64,000 nucleotides of DNA from Oscillospiraceae bacterium (GTDB lineage: Bacteria; Bacillota; Clostridia; UBA1212; SIG427): positions 41,953-105,952 of the forward strand of contig SVJE01000002.1 of the NCBI GenBank assembly GCA_015069135.1. Reading direction: 5' to 3'. How positions within the stretch are numbered: the stretch's first letter is position 1; the number at the start of each line of letters is the position of its first letter. Positions 42,053 to 51,580 of this stretch are shown here, piece after piece. A program made the position numbers and the translations under genes. The notes under the pieces are model-generated. The model worked only from the letters and a program-made list of their open reading frames with translations. It was not told the DNA's origin and made no database searches.

Positions 42053-43220
42053 ATTAGGGAAACTGAATATTTCTGATTTTGTATTCACTGTTGCAATGGT
42101 GATACTTTTTCTTGCTCCTGAGCATGCTCTTTTTTCTCAGGTAGCAAATGTGTTTCTGGCTCTTTTTCTTGCAATAACTGTTTTTGAAAGACGCGGAGAT
42201 TTTAAATTACATGCCATCGCTGTAATATTTTTTATGTTTTCTTTTATGTGCCTGGTGTCATGTCTGTACAGTATTTCACCTGCAGACAGTTTAGGCAGAA
42301 CTAAAACCACGTTTCAGATGCTGATACCTATTTGTGGCTGTATGAATTATTTCTCATTGAAAGAAAACATGGACAAGTTTATAAACATATATATTTTTGC
42401 ATCTTTAATTAGTTGTGCATATATGTTTGTTATGGAAGATATTTTCTCCGGAAATCCGGTAGGAACTTCTATTGCCAATCAGAACCAGGTTGCCACAAGG
42501 CTAGCTCTGGCAATGGTATTTATTTTATTCCGGCTGTTTTCTGAGTTTAAATGGTGGAAACTTTTAGTTCTGGGGATAAGCGTATTATTTATTATTCTTA
42601 GTGGTTCAAGATCAGCATTAGTAGTAACTCTGGTTTCTGCTCTGTTTATGGTAGTTCTGAGTGTAAAATCCAGAAGAAGAGGCGGGGGCCTTGTATTAGT
42701 AGGTAGTCTTGCCTTTATAATGATAACGATTTATCTGATTTTCAATGTTGAAATACTATACAATGTAATCGGAGTAAGACTTGAGGGTGTTATGGACTTT
42801 TTCAATTCCGGCGTGGGAGAATCCTCTGTTAATGCCAGGGCGGAATTGATAGCTACAGGCTGGGAGCGTTTTGAAGAAAACCCAATCTTCGGCACAGGCT
42901 TTAACTCCTTTAAGTCTATGTCTAAGGAATCTGTTGGAAGAATTGCATATTCCCATAATAATTATCTAGAGCTTTTAGTTGGGATTGGTCTTGTGGGTAC
43001 TTTTATTTATTATCTGATTCCTTTTATGTTGATATTCTGTTCCTTGAAATTGCTGATGAAAGAAGGCCAGACTTCTCTTTACGGAGCCTTGTGTTTTTCT
43101 TTAACAGCCGGCATTCTGGTATCGGATATGTTTACAGTTAATTATCACCAGAAAACAATGATTATGGTATTGGCCTTTGTATACAGCGTATATCTTGTTA
43201 AAAAGGAGGAGCTCATATGA
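42045..43220 (+). CDS. O-antigen ligase/polymerase-family membrane protein (Wzy-like)
   Basis: 391 residues from ATG 42045, overlapping the preceding stop region. Ten to twelve membrane helices. The large periplasmic loop has 'N-A-R-A-E-L-I-A-T-G-W-E-R-F-E-E-N-P' (about 255-272) followed by 'G-T-G-F-N-S-F' and 'Y-S-H-N-N-Y-L-E-L-L', the Wzy_C signature with catalytic-region Arg and His. Polymerises repeat units outside the membrane. No Wzx flippase is encoded in the window. Confidence 0.88.
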   Translation: MHKLGKLNISDFVFTVAMVILFLAPEHALFSQVANVFLALFLAITVFERRGDFKLHAIAVIFFMFSFMCLVSCLYSISPADSLGRTKTTFQMLIPICGCMNYFSLKENMDKFINIYIFASLISCAYMFVMEDIFSGNPVGTSIANQNQVATRLALAMVFILFRLFSEFKWWKLLVLGISVLFIILSGSRSALVVTLVSALFMVVLSVKSRRRGGGLVLVGSLAFIMITIYLIFNVEILYNVIGVRLEGVMDFFNSGVGESSVNARAELIATGWERFEENPIFGTGFNSFKSMSKESVGRIAYSHNNYLELLVGIGLVGTFIYYLIPFMLIFCSLKLLMKEGQTSLYGALCFSLTAGILVSDMFTVNYHQKTMIMVLAFVYSVYLVKKEELI

Positions 43221-44329
43221 AAGTATTAGTTACAGGTGCAAAGGGGTTTGTTGGTAAAAATCTTATTACCACTATTGAAACTACTACTGATTTTGAAGTG
43301 TTTAAATATGATATAGATACTGATCCTACCTTGCTAAAATCATATACAGAAGAATGTGATTTTGTTTTCCATTTGGCTGGGGTGAATCGCCCTGAAAACC
43401 AGGAGGACTTTATGAAAGGGAATTTTGGGTTTACTTCTCTGTTACTGGATTCTTTAAAAGCTGCAGGGAATAAGGCTCCTATTTTAATAACCTCTTCTAT
43501 TCAGGCTGTTCTTGATAATCCTTACGGAAAGTCGAAAAAAGCAGGGGAGGATCTGATTTTTAGCTACGGCAAAGAAAATGGCATTGATGTATTTGTATAT
43601 CGCATGCCAAATGTTTTCGGTAAATGGTGCAGACCTAATTACAATAGTGCAGTGGCAACTTTCTGCCATAATATTGCCAGAGATTTACCTATTACGGTAA
43701 ATGATTCCTCTCATATGATGAATCTGGTTTATATTGATGATGTGGTTGCTGAAATGATAAAGGCCTGCAGTGGTAAGGCTAATAAAAATGAAGATGGCTT
43801 TTGCTATATTGAGCCGGTTCATAAAGTTACACTAGGTCGTATTGTGGAGCTATTGGAATCTTTTAAAAAATCCAGACAGGATTTATCAGTTCCGGATGTA
43901 TCTGATGCTTTTGTTAATGCTTTATATGCAACATATTTAAGCTATTTGCCGGAAAATGAATTTTCTTATGAACTTAAAATGAATAAGGATGATAGGGGCT
44001 CTTTTACAGAGATTCTCCGTACTGCCACACACGGCCAGTTTTCTGTAAATGTTGCAAAGCCTGGAATTACAAAAGGAAACCACTGGCATCACACTAAAAA
44101 TGAAAAATTCCTGGTGGTATCGGGAACCGGTGTAATAAGGTTCAGAAAGCCTGATAGTGAAAATATAATTGAATATTTTGTAAGTGGTGATAAAATGGAA
44201 GTTGTGGATATTCCTACAGGATATACTCACAACATTGAAAATACAGGAGATACGGATCTGGTAACATTTATGTGGTGTAACGAGTGTTTCAATCCTGACA
44301 AGCCTGACACATATTTTCTTAAAGTTTAA
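43217..44329 (+). CDS. capF: CapF-like bifunctional UDP-sugar reductase/epimerase (SDR plus cupin)
   Basis: 370 residues. N-terminal SDR: 'V-T-G-A-K-G-F-V-G-K-N' NAD(P) motif and catalytic 'Y-G-K-S-K-K' (about 96-101). C-terminal cupin from about 255: 'G-N-H-W-H-H-T-K-N-E-K' metal-binding histidines and late 'G-Y-T-H-N'. This fusion is that of CapF/WbjC, which acts after CapE in UDP-L-FucNAc synthesis. CapE and CapG partners are not encoded in the window. ATGA overlap with wzy. Confidence 0.9.
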   Translation: MKVLVTGAKGFVGKNLITTIETTTDFEVFKYDIDTDPTLLKSYTEECDFVFHLAGVNRPENQEDFMKGNFGFTSLLLDSLKAAGNKAPILITSSIQAVLDNPYGKSKKAGEDLIFSYGKENGIDVFVYRMPNVFGKWCRPNYNSAVATFCHNIARDLPITVNDSSHMMNLVYIDDVVAEMIKACSGKANKNEDGFCYIEPVHKVTLGRIVELLESFKKSRQDLSVPDVSDAFVNALYATYLSYLPENEFSYELKMNKDDRGSFTEILRTATHGQFSVNVAKPGITKGNHWHHTKNEKFLVVSGTGVIRFRKPDSENIIEYFVSGDKMEVVDIPTGYTHNIENTGDTDLVTFMWCNECFNPDKPDTYFLKV

Positions 44330-44353
44330 TTTTTAAATAAGGGATGTAGTAAT

Positions 44354-45349
44354 ATGACAGACAACAGAAAAATAATAACAATTATAGCTTTAGTTCTTGC
44401 AGGGCTATTGGCAATTTCCACAATCTTAATTCTGATTTTTGATAAAGATTCATCGGTTCCTACAGGGGCACCGGTGGAGACAGTGGAACCTGAAAACACC
44501 GAAATGCCTACAGATGCACCTACGGAAGTTCCTACTGCAGAACCGACTCCGGTGCCTGCTACACCAACTCCGGTGCCAACAGCAGTGCCAACACCAAAAC
44601 CAACAATAAAGCCGGTTACTTCATTAGCCGGATTAAGCACAGCCAGCAATGGTTGGTGGTATGGTCAGTATAAAGGCACAGTGGACGGAATAGAACAATA
44701 CGATTATAAAACACCTGAAAATTTAGGTGATCTGGTACATAAATATGGTGGTATTACAGGTCATGGTTCCGGTAAAATGGCATACCTGACTTTTGACGAA
44801 GGTTATGAAAATGGTTTTACTCCTAAGATTCTTGATGTTTTGAAAGCTAAAAATGTTAAAGCTATTTTCTTTGTTACCGGTGATTTTGTAGAACAAGAAC
44901 CTGAACTTATTAAGCGTATGTATAATGAAGGTCATATAATAGGCAACCACACCGACAATCACCCTCGCATGCCGGAGCAGACTGATGACAGATTTAAAAA
45001 AGAGCTTCTGGACGTAGAGGAAAAGGTTAATAATGTTTTAGGAATACAATACGATATGAAATACTACAGACCACCGGAAGGGAAGTTCAGTGAGAGGGAT
45101 TTGGCGCTGGCTTCTCAGATGGGATATAAAGCTGTGTTCTGGAGTTTTGCCCACGTGGATTGGGAACATCCTAAAGAACCTTCTCAGGACTTATTGGATA
45201 AGACATATAAGCGTATTATTCAGAGTATTCATGAACAGGAAGTATTACTTCTTCATGCTGTGTCCAGCGCAAACACTGCTGTTTTAGGTGATGTGATTGA
45301 TTATTACCGCAGTCAGGGATATACATTTGGAACAATGGAAGATTTATAA
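44354..45349 (+). CDS. Polysaccharide deacetylase (PdaA-like, CE4/NodB)
   Basis: 331 residues. One N-terminal membrane helix (about 8-28) and an about 50-residue Pro/Thr linker with repeated T-P-x-P/P-T-A place the enzyme outside the cell. NodB domain: 'L-T-F-D-E-G-Y-E-N-G' (catalytic/metal Asp; Glu where CE4 usually has a second Asp and PdaA has Asn), 'G-N-H-T-D-N-H-P' (HxxxH), 'Y-Y-R-P-P-E-G' and 'L-L-H-A-V'. PdaA removes acetyl groups from muramic acid; here it could also act on the exported polysaccharide. Terminator follows. Confidence 0.88.
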   Translation: MTDNRKIITIIALVLAGLLAISTILILIFDKDSSVPTGAPVETVEPENTEMPTDAPTEVPTAEPTPVPATPTPVPTAVPTPKPTIKPVTSLAGLSTASNGWWYGQYKGTVDGIEQYDYKTPENLGDLVHKYGGITGHGSGKMAYLTFDEGYENGFTPKILDVLKAKNVKAIFFVTGDFVEQEPELIKRMYNEGHIIGNHTDNHPRMPEQTDDRFKKELLDVEEKVNNVLGIQYDMKYYRPPEGKFSERDLALASQMGYKAVFWSFAHVDWEHPKEPSQDLLDKTYKRIIQSIHEQEVLLLHAVSSANTAVLGDVIDYYRSQGYTFGTMEDL

Positions 45350-45357
45350 AATTTATG

Positions 45358-45402
45358 GCCAACTGAAATGTGGTGATTTTACCATAAACAGTTGGCTTTT
45401 TA
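45358..45402 (+). terminator. Terminator of exopolysaccharide cluster 1
   Basis: GCCAACTG / CAGTTGGC perfect stem with inner GGT/ACC pair, then TTTTT. Confidence 0.85.
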
Positions 45403-45417
45403 ATTGTTTTACTTATC

Positions 45418-45446
45418 TTGCCACGCTATCACTATCGTGTTAAAAT
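45418..45446 (+). promoter_or_regulatory. Promoter of ybaB-recR-prfA unit
   Basis: -35 TTGCCA (45418-45423), -10 TAAAAT (45441-45446), spacer 17. Confidence 0.6.
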
Positions 45447-45489
45447 TAAGAGGTATGTAAATATTATCTAATGAAAGGATTTGAGATAA

Positions 45490-45849
45490 ATGGCTAAAGG
45501 TGTAAGAGGTGGCTTTGGAATGAAGCGTCCAAACGCAGGAAGCGGAAATAATATGCAGGCACTTCTCCGTCAGGCCCAGCAAATGCAGGCCTCTATGGAG
45601 AAAGATAAAGAGGAATTGGCGGGTAAGGAAGTTGAGGGTACTTCCGGTGGCGGAGCAGTTACAGTGGTAATGTCCGGCGATCAGAGTCTTAAAAGCCTGA
45701 AAATTAAACCTGAGGTTGTAGATCCTGATGATGTTGAAATGTTAGAGGATTTGATTGTAGCCGCGTTTAACGATGCAGCAGCTAAATGTGATGCCCTTAA
45801 CGAAGAAGCTATGGGTAAATACAACGCAAGCTTAGGCGGATTGATGTAA
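45490..45849 (+). CDS. ybaB: YbaB/EbfC-family nucleoid-associated protein
   Basis: 119 residues. The Gly-rich, Met-rich N-terminus precedes '[13 protein letters not shown]', a helix, then '[10 protein letters not shown]' and a C-terminal '[10 protein letters not shown]' helix, as in YbaB. Small DNA-binding dimer. The ybaB-recR pair one base apart is a widely conserved arrangement. Confidence 0.93.
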   Translation: MAKGVRGGFGMKRPNAGSGNNMQALLRQAQQMQASMEKDKEELAGKEVEGTSGGGAVTVVMSGDQSLKSLKIKPEVVDPDDVEMLEDLIVAAFNDAAAKCDALNEEAMGKYNASLGGLM

Positions 45850-45850
45850 A

Positions 45851-46447
45851 ATGGCACTTTTTTCAGAATCCCTTACCAAATTAATAGAAGAGTTTGAAAA
45901 ACTGCCGGGTATTGGTCATAAAAATGCCCAGCGTTTAGCTTTCTATATTCTTGATGGAACAAAGGAGCAGGCCAAGGAATTGGCAGATGCTATAACCACT
46001 GCCAGAAATAATCTTAAATTCTGTACAGTATGTCAGAATATTTCTGATAAAGATGTTTGCGATATCTGTGATAACAGTTCAAGGGACCACTCTACTATTT
46101 GTGTGGTTCAGGATCCTCGTGATGTGGCAGCTATGGAAAGATCAAGAGAATTTAAGGGGGTTTATCACGTGCTTCACGGTGCTATTTCGCCCCTTAATGG
46201 TATAGGTCCTGATGATATTAAAATGCGCGAGTTGGTACTAAGAATTACAGATGATGTTAAAGAAGTTATAATAGCCACAAATCCTAATATAGAGGGAGAG
46301 GCTACGGCTATGTATATATCCAGATTAATTAAGCCTTTTGGAGTTAAGGTTACCAGAATTGCCCATGGAATTCCTGTGGGTGGCGATCTGGAATATACTG
46401 ATGAAGTAACCCTGGCAAGAGCTTTGCAGGGCAGAAGAGAATTTTAA
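45851..46447 (+). CDS. recR: Recombination mediator RecR
   Basis: 198 residues, full length. Helix-hairpin-helix '[12 protein letters not shown]' (about 17-28), C4 zinc finger 'C-T-V-C' ... 'C-D-I-C' (about 57-72), Toprim domain with 'V-V-Q-D-P-R-D' and '[10 protein letters not shown]'. Works with RecF/RecO to load RecA on gaps. Confidence 0.95.
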   Translation: MALFSESLTKLIEEFEKLPGIGHKNAQRLAFYILDGTKEQAKELADAITTARNNLKFCTVCQNISDKDVCDICDNSSRDHSTICVVQDPRDVAAMERSREFKGVYHVLHGAISPLNGIGPDDIKMRELVLRITDDVKEVIIATNPNIEGEATAMYISRLIKPFGVKVTRIAHGIPVGGDLEYTDEVTLARALQGRREF

Positions 46448-46459
46448 GGAGTAATCATA

Positions 46460-47548
46460 ATGCTTTCAAAACTGCAGTCTGCAGAAAACAGATATGAAGA
46501 ACTTACCCAGAAACTTACAGATCCTGAAGTGCTGGGTAATAGTGACCTATACAGAAAAGTAGTTACTGAACACAGTGAGCTGGAAGAAATCGTGGAGACA
46601 TACAGAGAGTATAAGGTGACAACAGAACATTTTACCGAAACAAGAGCTCTTTTGGATGAAACCTTGGAAGAAGATTTCAGGGAACTTGCTCAGACTGAGT
46701 TTAATGAGCTTAAAGAGAAAAAAGCTGAACTGGAAAAGAAGCTTAAAATATTGCTTACACCAAAGGATCCTAACGACTCAAAGAATGTTTACGTTGAAAT
46801 TCGTGGTGGTGCCGGCGGTGAGGAAGCAGCACTGTTTGCAGCTGTACTTTTCCGTATGTATTCTAAATATGCAGAAAAGCGTGGCTGGAAGATAGAGGTT
46901 GTTGACGAAAGTGAAACTGAAATTGGCGGTCTCAAGGAGATTGTATTTATGATTCAGGGTCACGGCGCTTATAGTAGGCTTAAGTTTGAATCAGGTGTTC
47001 ATAGAGTACAGCGAGTACCAGCTACAGAGTCTCAGGGCAGAATCCATACATCTACTGCAACGGTAGCTGTGTTACCGGAAACTCCTGAAGTGGAAGTTGA
47101 GCTTAATATGAGCGATCTCCAGATAGACACATACCGTTCAGGTGGTGCCGGTGGTCAGCACATTAACAAAACTGACTCAGCCATAAGAATCACCCACAAG
47201 CCTACAGGTATTGTGGTAACTTGTCAGAACCAGCGTTCACAGCTTAAGAATAAGGAGCAGGCGCTTAATATGCTTAAGGTTAAGCTTTATGAAATGGAAC
47301 AGGAAGCTCTTTCAGAATCTTTGTCTGCTGACAGAAAGAGTCAGGTGGGTACCGGCGACAGAAGTGAAAGAATAAGAACATACAACTATCCTCAAAACAG
47401 AGTATCAGACCACAGAATTGAGCTGACATTGTATAAATTAGGGGAAGTTTTAGAAGGAAACATAGACGAATTTGTAGATGCGTTAATTACAGTTGACCAG
47501 AGCCAGAGACTGGCAGGTAGCGACAATCAGACAGAGGATTTCATTTGA
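46460..47548 (+). CDS. prfA: Peptide chain release factor 1
   Basis: 362 residues. 'G-S-G-G-Q'-equivalent '[11 protein letters not shown]' holds the GGQ hydrolysis motif (about 233-235); anticodon-recognition region 'P-A-T-E' (PxT type, 'R-V-P-A-T-E-S-Q') identifies RF1, which reads UAA/UAG, not RF2. The usual prmC methylase gene does not follow; instead the Sua5-type gene overlaps its end by 4 bases. Confidence 0.95.
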   Translation: MLSKLQSAENRYEELTQKLTDPEVLGNSDLYRKVVTEHSELEEIVETYREYKVTTEHFTETRALLDETLEEDFRELAQTEFNELKEKKAELEKKLKILLTPKDPNDSKNVYVEIRGGAGGEEAALFAAVLFRMYSKYAEKRGWKIEVVDESETEIGGLKEIVFMIQGHGAYSRLKFESGVHRVQRVPATESQGRIHTSTATVAVLPETPEVEVELNMSDLQIDTYRSGGAGGQHINKTDSAIRITHKPTGIVVTCQNQRSQLKNKEQALNMLKVKLYEMEQEALSESLSADRKSQVGTGDRSERIRTYNYPQNRVSDHRIELTLYKLGEVLEGNIDEFVDALITVDQSQRLAGSDNQTEDFI

Positions 47549-49050
47549 AAACAGAATTTTACAGTGAAATAAATAGTGAAGTGCTTGACCACTGCGGTAA
47601 AATTATACGCGATGGTGGTTTGGTGTGCTTTCCTACAGAAACTGTTTATGGATTAGGAGCGGATGCTTTCAATCCGGAGGCAGTTAATTCTGTGTATGAG
47701 GCAAAGGGTCGTCCTCATGATAATCCATTGATTGTACACATATCAGAACTTTCAGAGGCAGAGTCAGTAACAGCCATGACAGAGGTGGAACGTGAACGTT
47801 TTGGTAAAATGGCAGAGGCTTTCTGGCCGGGTCCGCTTACTATGATAGTTACAAAAAAGGACACAGTACCTGAAGAAGTATCCTGCGGCCTTAAGACTGT
47901 TGGTGTCCGCTTGCCTTCCCATACTGTGGCAAGAGATTTTATTAAGGCAGCGGGAACACCTATTGCTGCTCCCAGTGCCAATTCGTCAGGACGCCCCAGT
48001 CCAACGCTGGCTTCCCATGTTATGGAAGATCTGGAGGGAAAAGTTGATGCCATAATAGATGGTGGATCATGTCAGGTGGGACTTGAATCTACGGTGATTG
48101 ATTTAACAGGAGAAGTTCCTTGTATATTAAGACCGGGAGGAATAACCCTTGAGATGGCTAAAAAAGTTCTTCCCGATTGCACACAATTAGAGTGGAAAGA
48201 AGAAGAAATTTCTGCTGAAGAAAAAATTGCTCCAAAATCACCGGGACTTAAATACAAACACTATGCACCTAAGGCTAAGACTGTTATTTTACAGGGAGAA
48301 CCTCCAAAGGTAGCAGAAAGAATACATTGGGCGCTGGAAAATGCTGAAAAGCGTGGAGTTAAAGCTGCGGCCATGGTGTCATCAGAGCTGAAGGAATGTT
48401 TTACAGTTGAAAATGTAGTTGCTTTAGGTAGCCGTAATGACGGCGAGGCGCAAGCTGCTGCACTTTTCAAAGTGCTGAGAGACTTTGATGCCCAAGGAAT
48501 AGAGGAAGTTTATGCGGAAGCTATGCCGGAAGACGGTGTGGGCTTTGCGGTAATGAACCGTATGTACAGGGCAGCAGGCTGTAAAATGTTACCGGTCAGA
48601 TATGTGGAATTTGTGTGCACGGGAAATACCTGTCGTAGTTTTATGGCAGAGTATATTTTAAGAAGCATGCTGGAGAAGAGAATGGCGGATGGTGATATTG
48701 AAGCAGTGGCTATAAAAGTTTCTTCTTCGGGAGTATTTGCGGACGCCGGTTGTGCAGGCTCTCAAATGGCGGAGGAAGTGTTACATATTGAGTATGATAT
48801 TGATGGAAGAGGTCATAGGGCGAGAGCTTTCACTTATGATATAGGGGAAAAGGCTGATGTGATTCTTTGCATGACAGAAGGTCACAAGCTGGCTATATTA
48901 AGATGTTTTCCTGAATTTGAATCTAAAGTGTTTACTTTAGGTGAGTACGGAAATGGTCAGGATGTGCAGGACCCTTTTGCGGGAAGCTATATGACTTATT
49001 CAAGATGTGCAGACCAGATAAGAAGTTTGATAGAAAACGGTATTTTTTAG
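47545..49050 (+). CDS. Fusion: threonylcarbamoyl-AMP synthase (Sua5/YwlC) plus YwlE-like protein-arginine phosphatase
   Basis: 501 residues from a TTG start with GAGGA upstream. Residues about 1-345 are a complete Sua5: '[11 protein letters not shown]' (28-38), 'K-x-R-P-x-x-x-P-L'-like 'G-R-P-H-D-N-P-L', 'S-A-N-x-S-G-x-x-S-P' and the C-terminal Sua5 domain after '[11 protein letters not shown]'. From about 352 a low-molecular-weight phosphatase begins, with P-loop 'V-C-T-G-N-T-C-R-S' and late 'D-P-F'. The Thr in C-T-G-N-T-C-R is the residue that gives B. subtilis YwlE phospho-arginine specificity. In Bacillus the two are separate neighbouring genes. Confidence 0.88.
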   Translation: MKTEFYSEINSEVLDHCGKIIRDGGLVCFPTETVYGLGADAFNPEAVNSVYEAKGRPHDNPLIVHISELSEAESVTAMTEVERERFGKMAEAFWPGPLTMIVTKKDTVPEEVSCGLKTVGVRLPSHTVARDFIKAAGTPIAAPSANSSGRPSPTLASHVMEDLEGKVDAIIDGGSCQVGLESTVIDLTGEVPCILRPGGITLEMAKKVLPDCTQLEWKEEEISAEEKIAPKSPGLKYKHYAPKAKTVILQGEPPKVAERIHWALENAEKRGVKAAAMVSSELKECFTVENVVALGSRNDGEAQAAALFKVLRDFDAQGIEEVYAEAMPEDGVGFAVMNRMYRAAGCKMLPVRYVEFVCTGNTCRSFMAEYILRSMLEKRMADGDIEAVAIKVSSSGVFADAGCAGSQMAEEVLHIEYDIDGRGHRARAFTYDIGEKADVILCMTEGHKLAILRCFPEFESKVFTLGEYGNGQDVQDPFAGSYMTYSRCADQIRSLIENGIF

Positions 49051-49054
49051 TATA

Positions 49055-49084
49055 TTGCTTTTGTATATGGTTAGATTGTATAAT
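49055..49084 (+). promoter_or_regulatory. Possible promoter of the GNAT gene
   Basis: -35 TTGCTT (49055-49060), -10 TATAAT (49079-49084), spacer 18. Confidence 0.45.
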
Positions 49085-49128
49085 TTAGATAGAATATGTG
49101 TTTAATATTATATTTTGGAGATGAGTTT

Positions 49129-49755
49129 ATGGAAAATCAGGAAAGATTTACTATCAGAAGAGCTAAAGTAGATGATCTTGCTGAAGTAGCAAAGGTTCAT
49201 GTTGCAGGCTTTAAAGGATATTTTATGACTAAACTGGGTGAAGATATAATAGAAGATTATTATAAGGCATATCTGGAAGAGGATGATCTTTTTGTGGTTG
49301 CCTGTGACAATGAAAAAGATGGAAAAATAGTTGGCTTCTATATGGGTTATTATGCAGGAACCAAGGCGCTTAGCATATTCGAGAACAGAAACAGATGGAA
49401 GCTTATAAGAAGATTGGCTTGGTTATGTCTGAAGTTTGATAAGGATGCTATCACAAGATGCTGGGCAAGGGTTTGCGGTGTCTTTAACAAGAAAAAGCCA
49501 AGTCCCATAAGATTTAAGTCGGATATAGGCATGTTATCCTCGACTGTATTAGACGAATACAGGGGCAAAGGAATTATGACAGAACTGATTAATGCCTCTG
49601 TAAAAATTGTTAAGGAAAAGTATCCTAATGAGCCCAAAACATATCATGGTACAACTCATTTATTTAATAAAAAAATGCGTAGTTATTACATAAAGAACGG
49701 ATATACAGAAGATTGCATAATTGGAGAAAGTGTAAGATATGTAAAGACTTTTTGA
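49129..49755 (+). CDS. GNAT-family N-acetyltransferase
   Basis: 208 residues from ATG 49129 (GGAG 8 bases upstream), 11 codons inside the longest frame. The opening 'F-T-I-R-R-A-K-V-D-D-L-A-E-V-A-K-V-H' is typical GNAT. The acetyl-CoA loop is 'L-D-E-Y-R-G-K-G-I-M-T-E-L' (about 140-152), Q/R-x-x-G-x-G/A-like. An insertion between strands 4 and 5 is longer than usual. Substrate unknown; isolated gene. Confidence 0.85.
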   Translation: MENQERFTIRRAKVDDLAEVAKVHVAGFKGYFMTKLGEDIIEDYYKAYLEEDDLFVVACDNEKDGKIVGFYMGYYAGTKALSIFENRNRWKLIRRLAWLCLKFDKDAITRCWARVCGVFNKKKPSPIRFKSDIGMLSSTVLDEYRGKGIMTELINASVKIVKEKYPNEPKTYHGTTHLFNKKMRSYYIKNGYTEDCIIGESVRYVKTF

Positions 49756-49769
49756 TAGGTAGCAAAAAT

Positions 49770-49803
49770 AAACCACAAGAACAAAATGCTGTTCTTGTGG
49801 TTT
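49770..49803. terminator. Bidirectional terminator between convergent genes
   Basis: Perfect 14-bp stem AAACCACAAGAACA / TGTTCTTGTGGTTT with six-base loop, T-rich on both outgoing strands. Confidence 0.9.
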
Positions 49804-49829
49804 TTAAGTTCTTTAGGGAAATACGAGGT

Positions 49830-50627
49830 CTACATTTCTCCATTTGCCATTTTAACAATATCACCAACGCCACTAAGTACAATGGATGGTCGATATGCAA
49901 ATGTTTTTAAGGTTTCTGTTGTTGAAACACCGGAGAGAACCAGAACGGTGGACATACCGCTTTCAAGACCGGATATAATGTCTGTATCCATTCTGTCTCC
50001 TACCATTACAGCTTCAGCGGAATGACAGTTTAATAATTTAAGTCCTGTTCGCATCATTAATGGATTTGGTTTACCACAGAAATAAGCTTTTTTGCCGGTG
50101 GCAATTTCAACAGGTGCTACCAATGCACCGCAGGCAGGTGCTATACCGTTTTCGATAGGTCCTGACACATCAGAGTTAGGACCTATAAGTTTAGCACCTT
50201 TAAGTACCAGGTTTGTGGCTTTTGTTAATGAATCTAATGAATAAGTTTTTCCTTCTCCTAATATTACATAATCAGGGTTTACATCGTTCATGGTAATTCC
50301 TGCATCATAAAGAGCGTTGAAAAGACCTGCTTCTCCGATTACATAGGCAGAACATCCGGGAGCCTGCTCTTTAAGGAATGCTGCAGTGGCTAATGCACTG
50401 GTATAGAAATGATCTTCGGAAACTTCAAGTCCTAAACGAGCAAGTTTTTGCTGAAGTTCACGTGGTGTAGAACCACTGTTATTAGTAAGAAACAAGTATT
50501 CCTTTTTTTCGTCGTGGAGCCATTGCAAAAATTCAGCTACTCCGGGGAGGACTTTGTTACCGTGGTAGATAACACCGTCCATATCACATATAAAACCTTT
50601 TTTTTCATTAAAATCTATTGTTTTCAT
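49830..50627 (-). CDS. HAD-IIA phosphatase, NagD-like
   Basis: 265 residues. 'F-I-C-D-M-D-G-V-I-Y-H-G' (nucleophile motif), 'F-L-T-N-N-S-G-S-T' (motif II), 'G-K-P-N-P-L-M' (motif III Lys) and 'M-V-G-D-R-M-D-T-D-I' (motif IV) are the NagD/4-nitrophenylphosphatase set. The C2 cap lies between. Likely a sugar- or nucleoside-phosphate phosphatase. Single minus-strand gene between two plus-strand blocks. Confidence 0.9.
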   Translation of the reverse strand: MKTIDFNEKKGFICDMDGVIYHGNKVLPGVAEFLQWLHDEKKEYLFLTNNSGSTPRELQQKLARLGLEVSEDHFYTSALATAAFLKEQAPGCSAYVIGEAGLFNALYDAGITMNDVNPDYVILGEGKTYSLDSLTKATNLVLKGAKLIGPNSDVSGPIENGIAPACGALVAPVEIATGKKAYFCGKPNPLMMRTGLKLLNCHSAEAVMVGDRMDTDIISGLESGMSTVLVLSGVSTTETLKTFAYRPSIVLSGVGDIVKMANGEM

Positions 50628-50721
50628 AGTAGAATCTCGCTTTTCTTATATAAAGTATTTTGGTTTATTATAGCATAACATAGCGCAACTGTCGATTATA
50701 TACAATGTTTGTGTCGAAACC

Positions 50722-50750
50722 TTGCAAAAACAGTACCAAGGTGATAAAAT
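50722..50750 (+). promoter_or_regulatory. Promoter of exopolysaccharide cluster 2
   Basis: -35 TTGCAA (50722-50727), -10 TAAAAT (50745-50750), spacer 17, about 55 bases before wzz. Confidence 0.6.
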
Positions 50751-50805
50751 AGATTATGTATCTATAGGATTATTATGTATATGTATAGAATAAGGAGTTT
50801 ATGGT

Positions 50806-51579
50806 ATGGACAGTGCTTCAACAAAAGGGCGAGACTATTATGTTATAGATTTGTTACATATCTGCACACAATTGTTGCGCAGATTATGGATAATTATTCT
50901 GGTTGGAATAATTGGTGCCGGAGTTGGTTTTTCTGTTTCCAGCTTTGGTATTGCTCCTAAATATTCATCAAAAATAATGTTGTATGTAAACAACAGTTCT
51001 ATTTCTTTAGGAAGCACTAATTTCAGTATTTCTGCTTCTGAAATCAGTGCTGCTCAGAGTCTTGTTGAGACTTATGTTGTAATTTTAAATACTCGTACTA
51101 CACTAGAAAAAGTAATTGAAGAGGCAGAGGTTGATTATACATATGGACAGTTGGCAGGAATGATTAGTGCGGCTCCGGTTAATGAAACGGAGGTTTTCAG
51201 TGTTAAAGTTACCTGTGGTGATCCTTATGAAGCAGCGAAAATCGCAAATTGTATTGCAGAGGTGCTACCAGTAAGAATTTCTGAAATAATAGATGGTAGT
51301 TCTATGGAAGTGGTTGACGTGGCGGTGCCAAATCTTTCTAAGGTTTCTCCAAGTATTACTAATTACACCCTTGTAGGTTTTTTGCTTGGTATTATTTTGG
51401 CAACTCTTGTGTTGACTGTCTTAGTAATTGTAGATAATACTATTCATGATGAGGATTATATTATTCAGGTATATGAATATCCTATATTGGCAAAGGTGCC
51501 GGATCTTTTGGATAGTGAGGCAGCTAAGTTCAATTATTACTCCTATAACGAAAATAGTGTGAGAAAGGGAGGTAAATAA
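50806..51579 (+). CDS. Wzz-family chain-length regulator / BY-kinase activator
   Basis: 257 residues from ATG 50806 (AAGGAG 8 bases upstream; an ATG at 50801 is too close). Two membrane segments (about 25-48 and 185-207) bracket the extracytoplasmic domain. The cytosolic tail after the second segment has 'Y-P-I-L-A-K-V-P-D-L', typical of CapA-type activators that bind the cytosolic kinase. The kinase gene follows after 1 base. Confidence 0.88.
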   Translation: MDSASTKGRDYYVIDLLHICTQLLRRLWIIILVGIIGAGVGFSVSSFGIAPKYSSKIMLYVNNSSISLGSTNFSISASEISAAQSLVETYVVILNTRTTLEKVIEEAEVDYTYGQLAGMISAAPVNETEVFSVKVTCGDPYEAAKIANCIAEVLPVRISEIIDGSSMEVVDVAVPNLSKVSPSITNYTLVGFLLGIILATLVLTVLVIVDNTIHDEDYIIQVYEYPILAKVPDLLDSEAAKFNYYSYNENSVRKGGK

Positions 51580-51580
51580 A

